Assembly (NCBI GenBank): GCA_964030475.1 | Contig: CAXIPT010000007.1 | Coordinates: forward strand, 83,071 to 147,070 | Length of the DNA: 64,000 nucleotides | DNA from: Tethya wilhelma | Lineage: Eukaryota; Porifera; Demospongiae; Tethyida; Tethyidae | Reading direction: 5' to 3' | In this document: positions 1 to 15,721 of the stretch, one piece after another | Numbering within the stretch: position 1 is the stretch's first letter | Layout: each line of letters begins with the position of its first letter | The notes under the pieces: model-generated | The model's database searches: none | What the model was told of the DNA's origin: nothing | Seen by the model: only the letters and a program-made list of their open reading frames with translations | Program-made: the position numbers and the translations under genes

Positions 1-52
<52 letters not shown>
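1..52. repeat. (CA)n microsatellite at window edge
   Basis: Uninterrupted CA repeat. It lies directly upstream of the first visible splice acceptor, at 76, of the VPS9-domain gene. Confidence 0.95.
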
Positions 53-59
<7 letters not shown>

Positions 60-76
60 CCACACACCCACGGCAG

Positions 77-1882
77 GTACCTGATGCACAACGTCCATTC
101 TAAGGTGTTTCCTGCCATTTGTGGCGTCCACTCAAAACAAGAGAGAGATCTTGTCCAGCGATGCCATGACCTTCGACCCCACCTCACTCCCACCAGTGTG
201 GGTGTCCCCAGTGACTACAACTGCCACTACACCAAGACCCTGGGCCACCTCAACAGGATGGACGAGATGGAGTCACCACTGGAGAAGCTCTATGGCCTCC
301 AAGATGCCATGGTTGGTTCTGTTGCTACTGATTCCATATAACGCCCACTGTTTACTGTGTGTGTGTATAGGAATGTGTCATGGAGGATGTCAAGGACAGC
401 TTCACTCAGAGGTTAAGATGTGGAGGTACATGTATACCATTAGCACAAAATATTGGCGACCATTAGCACAAAATATTGGCGGGAATAAAATTTGGCGGAT
501 TGTCAAAAATTTCATGATTGGCGGATTTATTTTGGCAGTAGCACATGCAGCAATACACGTATTCCGTATGTGCTGTGCAAAAATGACTTGTTTTGTGGAT
601 TTAATATTAGTGAAATAGTCCTTACCTAAACTGCCACTCCGCCAAGTTTTTGTGCTATACCATAATATGATATGAATTAATTAAGAGATCTCATTGTCAT
701 GAGCTAACACATATCATTGTGTTGTCTTGCTAGAGCCTGAGCCACTCGCATCTGATGACCTGATAGCACTACTGGTGAGTTGGTGACATGTATGGCTCAT
801 TGCAGGGGTTATGAGCTGGCTTAATTATAAACACACACACACACACACACACAATGCAATTCTCCAGGCAACAATCATAATTCATTCAAAATGCAGTAAG
901 TTGACTTGAATGTGTTTTAATTGTCATTGCAGTAAAGCCTCTGAACAAAGGACACTTTGGAAACTATATAAATTCAGCTTGTTTGTCCTTTGTAGAGAGG
1001 TTGTCCTCTTCTCAGAGGTTCTGTTTGTATTGCTACAATAGGGAATTGGAATTTTTGGGAACTAAGAATTGTCCTTTGTTGAGAGGTTTATAATACAGTG
1101 TCCCTATCTCAGACTATCAAATTTGACCCGCTGCGATCTCTCTCTCTCTCCCTTTCTCACAGCTCATCTCTTATCCTCTCTCTACTACATGGAGAACTTC
1201 CACTGGTGTCAAAGTGATGCTGACAAGCTCAGCTACACCCTGGTCACGTTCAGAGCTGCTGTGGAGTACATCAGAGGTCGGGAGGTGGAGAAATGGCTGC
1301 CCAAGAGAGAGGAGGTTTGTGTTGAGAGTCTGTTCTCTTCCAGCTAGGTGTTATGTCACGGTTGCTGCTCTCCAGGTGGACTCCATTTCACCTAGGATCA
1401 CTCACAGAGGGCCTAGCTCCACCTACAATGTGGGGGAATCGTCATATGCCCCTTTAATTAACCATCAATCAGATCATTCACTACAAAGAGAGGAGGACAG
1501 ACGGTCACCTCACCATCATTACAGAGAGGAGGGTGTCACAAGACCTCCAGCTAAATCACAGAAACAGAAAACAAAACGCTCAGAATTAGGGTAAGAGATA
1601 AGATCTATGATAGCTTGTACCAAGAGGTAGTGTTATCATAGCTTTGTACCCAGGCTCTTAGGGGGGGTTGTTGTGAGGTTAACCCAGGCCTTCCCCATTA
1701 AAATTAATATGTGTTTTGTGAAATATAAAGAATGTGCCGAGGAAGGTCTGTGTAAGATGCTGAGCTAGTGTGGTGTGTTTGACAGTGGTCTGTGTGTTCT
1801 TGTGTGCAGGCCCTTCTTGTCTCTGTTGATGGATGATGACACAGTGACCTCCTCCTCCTTCTACGAGGAGAAGCACATCTAG
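77..1882 (+). CDS. VPS9-domain Rab GEF, C-terminal part (5' end outside window)
   Basis: Probable guanine-nucleotide exchange factor for an endosomal Rab5/Rab21-type GTPase. Visible exons are about 77-311, 371-411, 735-774, 1163-1314, 1376-1590 and 1810-1882 (TAG). Diagnostic VPS9 segments are SDDLIALL near 753-774, then LLSSLYYMENF and the helix TFRAAVEYIRG near 1240-1275, arranged as in ANKRD27/VARP and VPS9D1. The protein ends about 95 residues after the domain in a polar tail, so there are no ankyrin repeats downstream; VPS9D1-like is the better guess. The phase does not connect between 411 and about 735, and about eight residues expected between 774 and 1163 were not found, so a small exon or an indel is involved. 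The stretch 440-660 is a palindromic mobile element in an intron. Confidence 0.6.
437..655. mobile_element. Palindromic MITE, 'GCACAAAATATTGGCG' family
   Basis: The left end reads TAGCACAAAATATTGGCG, duplicated once, and the right end finishes with TTTTTGTGCTATACC, its inverse. The inside is AT-rich with no ORF. Related copies are at 37900-38016 and, inverted, 41834-42040. It lies in an intron of the VPS9 gene. Confidence 0.65.
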
Positions 1883-2243
1883 CTGATGAACCCCCTAGCT
1901 GGCTGATGACTGCTGTGTCCAGGGACATCCCCCCAATAGATTCTGTGTGTGTGTGTATTTATATAGGTGATCAGGCTGTACAATTTTTATCAATTTTATA
2001 TATGTGTAAATTATATCAAAATTTTCAACAATTAACTTTTGAGCCAAAAAGTTGAATGAAAGTATAACATAATATTATACAGCCCACTCCACCAAAGGCC
2101 AACTGTATGTTGATATGGAGTATATACGAACAAATGAATGGACTACATTAAATTGTAGACAGAAAACAACAACAGGGTATGTATTAAAGGATAAAAGTCA
2201 TTTTCAGTTTTACGGAAAAGTTTTTGATAAAATTTTAAATGTC

Positions 2244-2390
2244 CTATTTGTTGCTGATCATCCACTGGACGGTCTTGTGCATCAGATAGACGGTACAGAT
2301 GCCCAGAGCAGATTTGACTGCCTCTGGAGAGACACGCTCCTGGCACTGAGCACACTCTTGCTGACTGGCAATCCTTTTGAAGTAGGAGCT

Positions 2391-2444
<54 letters not shown>

Positions 2445-2610
2445 ACATGAGAAGTGAAATGTCACAAGAATAGGTTCTTATTTTTTTAACAATAAACGTC
2501 GCAGTCACACACCTCACTACACACCTTGGGAAGAGGGTCACTTTGCTCTCAGAAGACGGTGAACTTCCCTGTTGTTGGTCTTTGGGTGGGCAGCCGTGCT
2601 TGTAACACAT
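2244..2610 (-). CDS. Small unrecognised two-exon protein (76 aa)
   Basis: Exons at 2525-2610 (ATG at 2610) and 2244-2388 (TAG) join in frame to 76 residues. The product starts MCYKHGCPPKD, has a Ser/Gln-rich linker, then a cysteine pair in ECAQCQERVS and a helical C-terminus ending KTVQWMISNK. The first two cysteines (Cys2, Cys7) plus the CxxC-like pair could suit metal binding or mitochondrial disulfides, but I do not recognise the family. The gene is divergent from LLPH, 271 bp away. Its intron ends in a pure CT microsatellite (2391-2441) that serves as the polypyrimidine tract. The in-frame join and clean splice signals support a real gene. Confidence 0.5.
2391..2441. repeat. (GA)n / (CT)n microsatellite used as polypyrimidine tract
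   Basis: About 25 GA units on the plus strand. On the transcribed minus strand it reads CT and runs directly into the acceptor of the second exon of the small gene. Confidence 0.9.
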
Positions 2611-2881
2611 GGCGATAGAGATCAGTAGACTTGTAGAGTTGAGATGTGGCTATTCAAAGATGGCGCAGATATACTATGGAAGGCACAGAGGCTCCTAACA
2701 CTGTAGGCCGCACTCAAACTACCCTCAAAAGATGATGACAAAGAAGACGCTGCTGAAAAATGAGTCTTCCTTTGTGGAACTGTTTACGTCATGGGATTAG
2801 TCACATGATTTCAATCAACAAAGCAGGGCGTGGTCGGATAGTAAACCACGCCCATTATCTACATGCCACGTGTGCAGAAAA

Positions 2882-3314
2882 ATGGGTAAGAGTATTAGGT
2901 CGAAGAGAAGACAGCGAGTTTTGTCGGCAAGGAGGGAGAAATACAGAGAGAAAGAGAGGAAGAAATGTTGGGAGAAGCACCTAGCTCAGCAGGCAGCTCG
3001 AACAGAAGAGATGAAAGACGTTGAAGGTCAGATATTGAGCTTTGAATTTATCCTTACAATTTTTTTACAAGGAAAGGGATGTTAGTAGCAGTAGTGCGAG
3101 GTATTCCCCAACACACAATCAGTTGACGTGGTTCTCTCTTCCTCAACTAGATGAAGCTGCTGAACAAGTCAGTGTAGACGATGCAATGGAGACCGATAGG
3201 TCAAAGTTCAGTAAGTCTCAGTTGAAGAAGATCCAAGCTCAGTGGAGTAGCAGCCGCAGAAAGAAGAGGAAGAACAAGCGACTCGGAGGGAAGCAGGCCC
3301 ACGCCAGGTGGTAG
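2882..3314 (+). CDS. LLPH: LLPH family (LLP homolog) nuclear/nucleolar protein
   Basis: Small basic nuclear protein of the learning-associated protein family, linked to ribosome biogenesis. Exons 2882-3026 and 3151-3314 join in frame (phase 1) to 102 residues. The N-terminus MGKSIRSKRRQRVLSARREK matches the family hallmark, the human protein beginning MAKSLRSKWKRKMRAEKRKK. The middle has an acidic stretch with METD, also present in the human protein, and the C-terminus is a basic run (RRKKRKNKRLGGK) resembling a nucleolar localisation signal. The start is the ATG at 2882, because the family motif begins exactly there; an upstream in-frame ATG at 2870 adds only four residues. Human LLPH is about 129 residues, so this is somewhat shorter. 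Confidence 0.82.
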
Positions 3315-4147
3315 CCAGTACACCATGCAGCTATATTAGCTATATAGTGTGTACATTTGATACCATGACGTGACTCTCCCTGCACACACCTATGGAATGT
3401 TTCAATATGCCATGCTTTTCTGTTCAAACGTTTTGTGTTCAATTTCAATCTTTTCTTTTTCAAAAATCTGATATCTTGTTTTTTTGTCAACTGCTACAAC
3501 AGTATCATGTGATCAGATTAGTGATGTCACAGAAGAATAAGATGTATACATAACAAATAAGACATAAGAATCAGCCAAAAAGTAAAACAAGTGATTTTCT
3601 CTCTCTCTCTCTCTCTCGGACGTACAATATGGCTTCCGAGTGCAACACAACTCAACCATTAATAACAGCCACAAGGCCACAATGAATTTCCTTGACTCAA
3701 TCATCATATCGATAGAGTTTAATCTCAACAGTGATAAAATAGAAGGGGGTAGATGATACGGACCACGCTGTATACCAGTGGTGTAACAGTGATGAGATTG
3801 AAGAGGCCTGTCTGAATCAATATGTGGTGCAGGCCACTCAATGTGAGCATGTGTCGTGTGCATTAGCCAATTACGATCATCAGTACATGTAGGGATTAGG
3901 CTGGGCCGGGATGCCTGGGCAGGAGAGAGGGGAGAAATAATTATTACACAGACGGTTCTAAATAAAAAAACATTTACCCTAAATGTGGAAAATTTTGCTA
4001 TTGTTTATTTTTCACAGTTCAATGAAACCAAATATGCAAAAAGCAAAGCAAACATCATTAACAATCATTGCTTATGTGTATTTCTTTCACTAAACCGTAA
4101 AATAGAAAATGATGGGGAAAAAAAGTGAATTACAAACATGTGCAAAT
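3315..4147. other. Convergent intergenic region between LLPH and EIF4ENIF1
   Basis: This holds the 3' flanks of two convergent genes, a short CT repeat at 3597-3617 and AT-rich sequence. No convincing exon was seen; the minus-strand reading frame at 3513-3863 has no recognisable domain or splice context. Confidence 0.6.
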
Positions 4148-4388
4148 TTACAGATGTAGATGTGTCCTACCGTGCAGCACAGTGGGCGGTGGCACACTGT
4201 ATCTCTGGTACATCATCTGTGCACTAGGATCGGTCACATGATGCATCATGTGATGGGTGGGGCCAGGGGGCGGGGCTCTCATCCTGCCGGTATTTGGTGG
4301 GTAGTCCATATTAGGAGGGCCATCAGCAGAGTGGTTCAAGAGGCTGGAGAGGGCAGAGTGGGTCTGAGACGCCTTGCTGGTCAGCTCT

Positions 4389-4424
<36 letters not shown>

Positions 4425-4438
4425 AGAGAGGGAGAGGG

Positions 4439-4469
<31 letters not shown>

Positions 4470-7400
4470 GAGAGAGAGAGATGAATTCAATCCTCACAAT
4501 TGTAAAGTGAAGTCACAGAAGGCTAGACATTCCACAAGTTAAATCACAGTTTTTGATATACAGTTGGTCAAACTGAAGACCTACTTCAAATAAACTAGAC
4601 ACCTGAAAATAATCTACAGACATCTAAGAATAAGTCTACCATCTAAACTTGCTAGACACTGGTTTGTCTGTTAATATTCAGTCATGTTTTAAAAATCTCC
4701 CAGGTGTCTCAGATCTTCTTATGCCAATTATTTTGTAATCATTACATATTTTAAAGGAACTATAAGTGCTGTTTTGTTACAAAAAATAAAATGCATGTTT
4801 GACGTTCTATGACCTTTTGTGACATTTTTATTTTGTTTCTGGTGCGATGTGGGTACCACATTCGTACCTATATTGCACATTGTCAACAAAAAAACACCAC
4901 AAAACGTCACACATTCTATTTTTGGTAACAAAACAGCGCTAATTATAGTGACACAGTTCCTTTAACTGTGAAATCTATTCCATTTGTGCTCAGTCAATGT
5001 CTTACCTTGATCCAGTCTGTTGCCAGCCATGGAGGGAGGTGAGGTGTTGCCCACTGGCTCTGGATGGTGCTGGAGAGAGAGACAGACACACACACATAGC
5101 TATCACTACACACACTGTGACCTCTGACCCCACTCACCATTGCCTGAGGGGGTGTCTTGGTGGCGTTGTGCATGTGCCTCATGACCGACGTGGGGAGGAG
5201 GCTGATGTTGGGCCGCGACGAGGGGCTCACCTACACAACACACACACACACACTACAGATGAAATAACTGCACACATCATCAGATTCGCCATGCTTTATC
5301 CCAGCTAGATCTCAGGATTTTTTTTCCAATGATTTTACTTTCGCTATGTATCAATGCTGTAGGCTGTATTCTGTTGCTAAAGATAAAAATAAGAATGCTG
5401 TCTATCTATCTATCATGACATCACTGAGGCATTGCTCCTCCCTCCAATGTACCGCCCAGAGTGTGGGTACACCACAGACAGATGGGTCTAGAGGTGGGAG
5501 TGAGTTACCTTGGTCTGAGAGGGGTGAGGTCCCAGGCCGTGGTGCCCTCCCCTCTCTCTCTCCATCCTCTCCTTGAGTTGCATCTGCTGCAGCTCCATGA
5601 CTCTCCTCTTCTCCATCTCAACAGCCCAGTTGTTGGCGCTGGATCGACCTGGGGTCCCTCCAGAGGGAGTGGGGCCTGGAAGGGGCCCCCCCATCATTGG
5701 ATACCCCCTGACATTACCACCACCACCACCACTACCTGATAATTGACGATGATTAGAGGGGCGGTACATCTCGGGGGGAGGAGGAGGCTGGTGGCGTACG
5801 TCGTGAATACCCTCAGGGTACATCCAGCCTCCCCCGTCACTGTCCAGTGGGTGATCTCGTTGAGTGGGCGTGGTTCTCTTACTACGTGGGAGGGCACCCA
5901 TTGGTGAAGCCATACCAGTGTGGGAAGGTGGGAGGGGACCGTACCCACGGCTTGGAGCAATCTGTCCAGTTTGGGCGTGGCTACGATCTAAGTTCTCGAG
6001 CATCCGTTCAATCGTTGCCAACCTGGAGAGGCTGGCAGAAGGTGGGGGGTTGCCCCTGCTGATTAGAGTGGTAGGATGACTGCGTGCGGGGGGCGGGGGA
6101 GGCTGGGCCATCAGCTGGTCTTCAAAGTCCAGCTCTTTCTCGAGGAGATAGCCAAAGTTATTGGACTCCCTGAGGGGGTCACTCTGAGCAGGGGGGCGGT
6201 AGGACGGGGGGGCCACAGGAGGCGGAGGGAACAACTTCTGAGGCTGCACAAGATGGAAAGATATCAATGTGTACTGTGAGTGTCATGGTGGAAACACACA
6301 TTGTGATAAACATAAACACACAATCTAAATCAGAGGCTTGTTTAGTAAGTTCTTGCCGATATTAAATGCACAGAACACAAGTGCTACTTTCAAGACTGGT
6401 TGGCCTAGCATCCTGGCTGTTTTACTTGCTACCATACAGCGGGTAAATTTGGCAAGAATTAAATTTGGAGAATTGATCAATTATTTTTCAAATCGCCAAA
6501 CATTTATATACGCACGCGCATATAAGGGTAGCGTGCAGAGCTAAATCGCCAAATACAAAAATTGCCAATCATGCAAAAATGCGAATTTGCCAAATATTAA
6601 GCCCACCAAATTTACCTGCTATAATTTATGCCATTTGCTGAGAACACAACAAATTTGGTGCTAGTTTTTCTAAACCGTCTTTTTTCACCTGGTAAAAGAG
6701 GTGTGGTCTAGAAGTAGACTAAATATGTACGCACCTGGGGGGGTGGTTGCTGAGGGGTCTCCTTGTGCATGGCCCCTGAAGACTGCAGCACTGCCACCAG
6801 CTTGTTGAAGGCACCAAGGTCCTCGCCACTGCGCTCCACTGACCGGCTGCTCACTGGGTGGATGTTCTCTCTGGCCTGAATCTCGTCCAGGGTCAGGACA
6901 TTACCAAGACGACTTCTTATGTCCTGATCACCGTGCTTCTGGTCCTGCTGACCTCCGACCTTTAGAGCTCTCATGAGTGCATTGCTGAGTTGGGACGGTG
7001 TCTCCACATTGGAGGAGAGGGGCTCTCTCTCTTCCTCCTCCTCCAGGTCCAGCTCCTTGCAGATACTCACCCCTGACAATGATAGTGATAACAATGGGGG
7101 CACAATAACATCAGCTGACATCAGCCAAACACATACATAAATACACACATACACATGTACACATGTACATAAACACACACACACACACACATACACACGT
7201 ACACCTGCCAACGGACAATGGACTGGTTTCAGTGTTATTGTATCATCAATGTCTTGGGAGAGGTCTCTTCCCAAGGCATGGTGAGTCAGCACCAGTCACC
7301 ATCTCACCTGTACTGAAGTCAAACCCTTCCAGCATGTACTCGTCCACCTCCTCAGCTCCTCTCGGTGCAGAGGAATGTTCCTCCTGAGCCAGTGGTGGTC

Positions 7401-10174
7401 TGCTGGGGGCCTCCTCCCCCTCTCTTCCATGGGGCAGACTGTCTGAGCTGGTCTTGACCTCTTTGGCCATCTGATCGGCCCCTCCCAACATGAGAGGGCT
7501 CTCGGAGTCATAGTCCTCGGACTTGTCACCAGAGGGAGCAGCGACCTCCTGCTCTGAGTCAGGCTGGTTGCGAGCTAAGAGAGAAACAATAAATATTGCA
7601 AGTACTGCGTATCGTAATTCGAGAAATTTCTGCAGTTAAAAAAAAAAATTCTGTTTGTGGAAATTTAACAATGACTGTTCCAAATAAATTGCAACAGTCA
7701 TGAAACTATAAGCATTAAAATTGGTTATGTAAAAATTCTTAACACAAAAATTTCCTGAATTACGGTACTTTAATTTCACATAATTGTAAAAGTGAAGGGG
7801 TGGAATGTTGCAAGTGAGCCCATACCTTCTCTCTCTCTCTCGTGCTCTTCCATTCCCTTCAGTTCAATGACATCATAGCGATCAGTGGGCCCATACTCCA
7901 TCCACTCTGGCTCAGGCTCCTCCTCACGATGGTGATGATGGTGGTGCTAGAGAGAGAGAGAGAGAGGGAGAGAGAGAGAGACAGAGAGAGAGTGAGTGAG
8001 TCTTTCTACACACTGCAGGCAAACAAACATTGCACACACTAAAAGTATCTGTCCTCACATTGCTGGGGCCTCGTCTCCTCTCAGAATCCCTGCCTCTCTC
8101 TCGCCAGCTGGAAGAGGAAGTGGGTGTGGCCTTCTTGTGATGACGCTGCTCTTGGTCCATCAAAGGAATGTGATCAATCACTCTGGGAGCATGGCCACGC
8201 CCAGTGGGTGGGGCCTGGTGGCCTGTCCACTGCGTAGTCTCAAAGTCAAAGTTCATTTGTCCACTGTCCCTCTTCTCAGAGTGAGAGCCATTCTTGGAGG
8301 AAGAGGGCGGAGTTGGGGGTGGGGCCTCACTGCTATTGCCACTGGTATTGCTAGAGCCAGGTGTGGTCCATGAGCAGCCACTGTGGAAGCTGCGCCTCTG
8401 AGGGCTCAGGCTGACCTTACCAAGGAGCTTGTTGTCACCTGCACACACACACACACACACACATATCAAGGCTCATCAGCGTACACAGATGGGATATGTG
8501 GGGATTCACTCACCACTCTCTCGGATGAGAGCAAGAGCTGTTGGATGTTTGGAGACCTTCCCAGTGTCGGGAGGAGTGGAGCTAACAGGGGAGACAGAAC
8601 AGGTTGGTAAACCACTCCACAAACCAACAAACTACTGTACAGCTAGAAATTTTTGAGGAATAAATTTTTTACAGAAAGGCAATTGCTAAACTTTCTGCGA
8701 TTCTATTTTCAAGGATCGAGCAGCCCCACCCATATATTGCAATATGATCCCAAAAATTTTTGTGGATTGCAAATGATCCACGAAAATAGCGGAATTTATA
8801 CTCCTCGAAAAATTCTAGCTATATGGTAACTACCAACGTACTCTGAATCATCCTGAGAGCTGAGTCTGTTGTCAACAATGGCTGCTGAAGTGTTGGGTAC
8901 ATGAGCTTGACCCTTTAATATTGAGCTAATGATAGAGGGAGAGAGGGAGGGGCATTATACACTGATGGAGAAGGAGTACCAGGGAACCACTCACGGATCA
9001 CAGGAGTCCAACTGGCGTGGTCTGTAGAGGCTGAGAGGTTTTGATTTGAGAGCCAACAGCTCATCCTGAGGGGGAGAGAGAGAGGGAGGAGGGAGAGAGA
9101 GAGAGAGAGAGGGAGGGAGAGGTAAAGAACACCACAATTAATGGGAGATGACTTACCCTGGTGTACGATATTCTGTTAGCACTGCTCTCTTTCTTTGCAT
9201 CTTCCTTCTCCTGTGTGCTCTGTGTGGCCTCCTCTCCAGCAGGCTCACCACTTCCACTGGCGGACTCATCTTTAGACTGATCGCAGGAGTCAGAGAAGCT
9301 TTGAGGAGACACCTCTGATGATTCCAGTGACGTGTAGGCTGTGGAAGATGACCTGTTCCCATCTTCACCAGTAGTGGTTCCTCTTGGACTGCTCTCCTTG
9401 CTGGCCTCCTTGGCCTTGCCCTCAGAGCTGCTGCTCTTGTTCAAGTTCTTCTCTCTCCCACTCTTGCCAGTGGCCTCGCTCTCCTTGGACCCTTTGCGAT
9501 GGCTCCTGCCACCCTTGTGGCTGCTCACAGCTCTCTTCTTATCGCCACTGTCCGAGGAGCGGGACGACTTGACAGAGCTACTGGAGCTCTCATTGTCCAC
9601 GTCCACATCTGGATCGAGTTTATCGAGTTTTTCAAACCTGTTTGACGAGGTGATCTTGTCCACCTTGGAGGAGGCCTTGCTGGCCTCGTTGTCAGCACCG
9701 CTGCTGTTGCTGGTCCTGTGACGACTGTGGGAGTGATGGTGGAAGGAGTGGTCCTCTTTATCCCGGCCGGAGGAGGACCCACGGCCACTGTCCCCTCCCC
9801 GCGGGGGGCGATGGGTCTGGGGTCTCAGCCGAACCTCCCTGTCCCCCTTCTCCTGTAATTAATTCACAGTAATTGGCACTAATTAGATCAGCCAGGTAAG
9901 TAATTAGGAGCCTAATGTGAATCCCTCCAATAACTGCATGTCTAATTAGAGGCAGGTGGTTCAGTGTATACAGCAACAGAGGCTGGGTGGCTAGTGCACA
10001 TCCTAGCAGCCCTCTCACTCACCAAGAGGAGAGATGTGGTCAATATGGCTCTAAATTTGACTGTTTTTTGTTGGATTCAAACTATAAATTGGTAAGGTTT
10101 CTTTTCAAAAGAAACACAAAAACTCTATAAAAACATACACACAACAGCAGCCCCCACGGCATTGTGACAACAAC

Positions 10175-10206
<32 letters not shown>

Positions 10207-10458
10207 GAGGACTCACTCTGTGGGGTAGATGATGCAAAGGAGGTCTCTTTCTTGTTGTGGAGCCAGTTTCATCAGAGTGAGCTCGACTGCTGTTGGAGTT
10301 GTGAGAGGGTCTCTCTGGTCGTCGACCTGCACACACACAAAGAGAAACATGACAACATAAATGCTTGCATCACCTACTAGGACCACTCACATACCTTGAT
10401 GTGAAAATCTCTTGTGGACCACTTTAAATTGGTCCGTTTCTGCTTGCTGTGCTGACAT
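4148..10458 (-). CDS. EIF4ENIF1: EIF4ENIF1 / 4E-T, eIF4E-binding translational repressor
   Basis: Binds eIF4E and DDX6/LSM14 partners to repress mRNAs and shuttles eIF4E. Fourteen exons (10395-10458, 10217-10326, 9157-9852, 8995-9065, 8842-8865, 8514-8581, 8059-8438, 7826-7946, 7308-7574, 6735-7072, 5509-6243, 5138-5230, 5006-5069, 4148-4386) sum to 3,270 nt, a whole number of codons (1,089 aa; human about 985). The eIF4E-binding motif YTRDELL is split between exons 3 and 4. Other family blocks are LSPQRRSF, EPEWMEYGP followed by IELKG, GAFNKLVAVLQSSGAM, and LLPTSVMRHM. A Ser/Lys/Glu-rich extension of about 285 residues precedes the binding motif, against about 30 in human. Exon 5 is only 24 nt. 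The C-terminus is Pro/Met/His-rich. The gene is divergent from NLK. Confidence 0.88.
4390..4480. repeat. (GA)n-rich microsatellite before the last 4E-T exon
   Basis: Imperfect GA/GGGA repeat. On the minus strand it is a CT tract ending in the acceptor CTCTAG of the final 4E-T exon. Confidence 0.9.
6434..6624. mobile_element. Palindromic MITE, 'CAGGTAAATTTGGC' family
   Basis: The left end ATACAGCGGGTAAATTTGGC is mirrored by CCAAATTTACCTGCTATA at the right. It sits in the 4E-T intron between 6243 and 6735. Relatives are at 11865-12010, 55595-55777 and a half copy near 56608-56705. Confidence 0.7.
8637..8828. mobile_element. Palindromic MITE, 'CAGCTAGAAATTTTTGAGG' family
   Basis: The left end CAGCTAGAAATTTTTGAGGA is inverted at the right as CTCGAAAAATTCTAGCTATA. 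It is intronic in 4E-T. A related element with the same end words is at 54787-54999. Confidence 0.65.
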
Positions 10459-11068
10459 GACTCCAGTTGGCTGCACCGAAGAAGTTCAATACATACACAA
10501 ACACACACACACAAAACACAGTACTACTACAAACTAAAGACACTGCTTCAAAAATGAACAGCAAGTTCGAAACATTTGAAAATAGAGAGAGTCAGAGGGT
10601 AAATAAAAGTATAAAGAGGTGCTCTTCAAACACAAACACACATAATTTTTACAAACGCCACAAACTTATGAAGCAGCAAGCTGAGGCTAGCAACATAAAA
10701 TTCATTTTCTGGGTGGAGTATTTACTACAATCACATGACTATCACGAGACCAACATGCGTCAGGATGACGTTGGCCACGTTGCCACGGTTTACTCCCTCT
10801 TTCTTGCAAGGAGACAAGTGGCGAATGGTTGTCCAAGAGTGAGGGAGACGATTCTCCCTTCAGGCTTGGCACCCAGCCCTTTCAATGCGATGGTAGCGTC
10901 TATTTATTAGCGAGACTATTTATTTATTGTGTGTAAAACTTTTAGTTTTAAGTATTTTCGAGCTGCTAGACTATTCTGATTCTGGGATGAAGTGCTGAAG
11001 AGAAGCTGAAACTGCGTGTGGGATCGAACTAGTTAGCAAGTAAAGCACACCGATCGCCCTGTGCACCA
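10459..11068. promoter_or_regulatory. Shared upstream region of 4E-T (-) and NLK (+)
   Basis: About 610 bp between the two divergent start codons. It contains an RFX X-box-like word GTTGCCACGGTTTAC at 10779-10793. No ORF with recognisable content was found. Confidence 0.5.
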
Positions 11069-14951
<3,883 letters not shown>

Positions 14952-15721
14952 AGAGCCTCTGCTGGTCACCTCTTTGTCTTGTGTATGTGTGTGTGTTTGG
15001 TGTTTTGCTGTCTCATTTACCCTAGGGTCAATTGATCACTATCTCTCTTGTTTCCAGTCTCTGTTGTTGTCCCTTGGTGTAGTGCCCAGTTGTAGAAGTC
15101 CTTGTGTTATTTTTGACGCTACTGTCTTACTGTTATTTATCGAGTGCCTGTCGCTCACTCACAGACAAACAAACGTTAACACTCTCTCTCTCACTGTTGG
15201 TGTCCACCCCCTGCCCCCGCCTCGCTGTTCATTTCAATCATTTGGTGTTTATTATTATTTCTGATTACATCGTACAAGAGTCTTAGACAGTGGTGTGGTT
15301 CTACACACCTGATCCAAAGTCTGCTGCTGGGCCACTGAGTCCCTCTTTCATTTTAGTGTTTGTTGTATCATGAGTGTTGTGTGTGCTAATTCACTCTCTT
15401 GCTAGAAGAGGCATTACTAGCTGAACAGTTGTTGTCTTGTCCTGTGTACATACATGCTGGCATTATAGTATGTAACCGTCCGCTGGAAGGGTCTTTCTTC
15501 TTGTGGACCATTATTATTATTACTGCTGTTGCATATAAACAGGAAATATTTGTGTGTGTTATATTAATATTACTATTTTGATTTTGTTGAGAAATATTTG
15601 CATCTTGTGAATGATCTCAGGCTAAGAATAGAGGCTGGGTTGTTGCTATTAATAGAATTCATTCTAATTATAGCCATGTTGTTGAGCTGCCTACACAATA
15701 CTTGCAATAGGACATGTGAAT
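14952..15721. other. Convergent intergenic region NLK / STYXL1
   Basis: 3' flank of both genes. Pyrimidine-rich runs and GT-rich sequence; no additional gene recognised. Confidence 0.6.

Noticed and set aside
77..1882. Assignment of the first gene as ANKRD27
   Set aside because: The VPS9 segments are similar, but the protein ends soon after the domain with no ankyrin repeats, so a specific symbol is not justified.
2115..2450. Plus-strand reading frame of 111 codons ending in a Glu-Arg repeat
   Set aside because: It runs antisense through the small minus-strand gene and its tail is a translated GA microsatellite.
9341..9721. Plus-strand 126-codon Leu/Ser-rich frame
   Set aside because: Antisense shadow of the Ser/Lys-rich 4E-T exon 3, whose codon bias keeps the opposite strand open.
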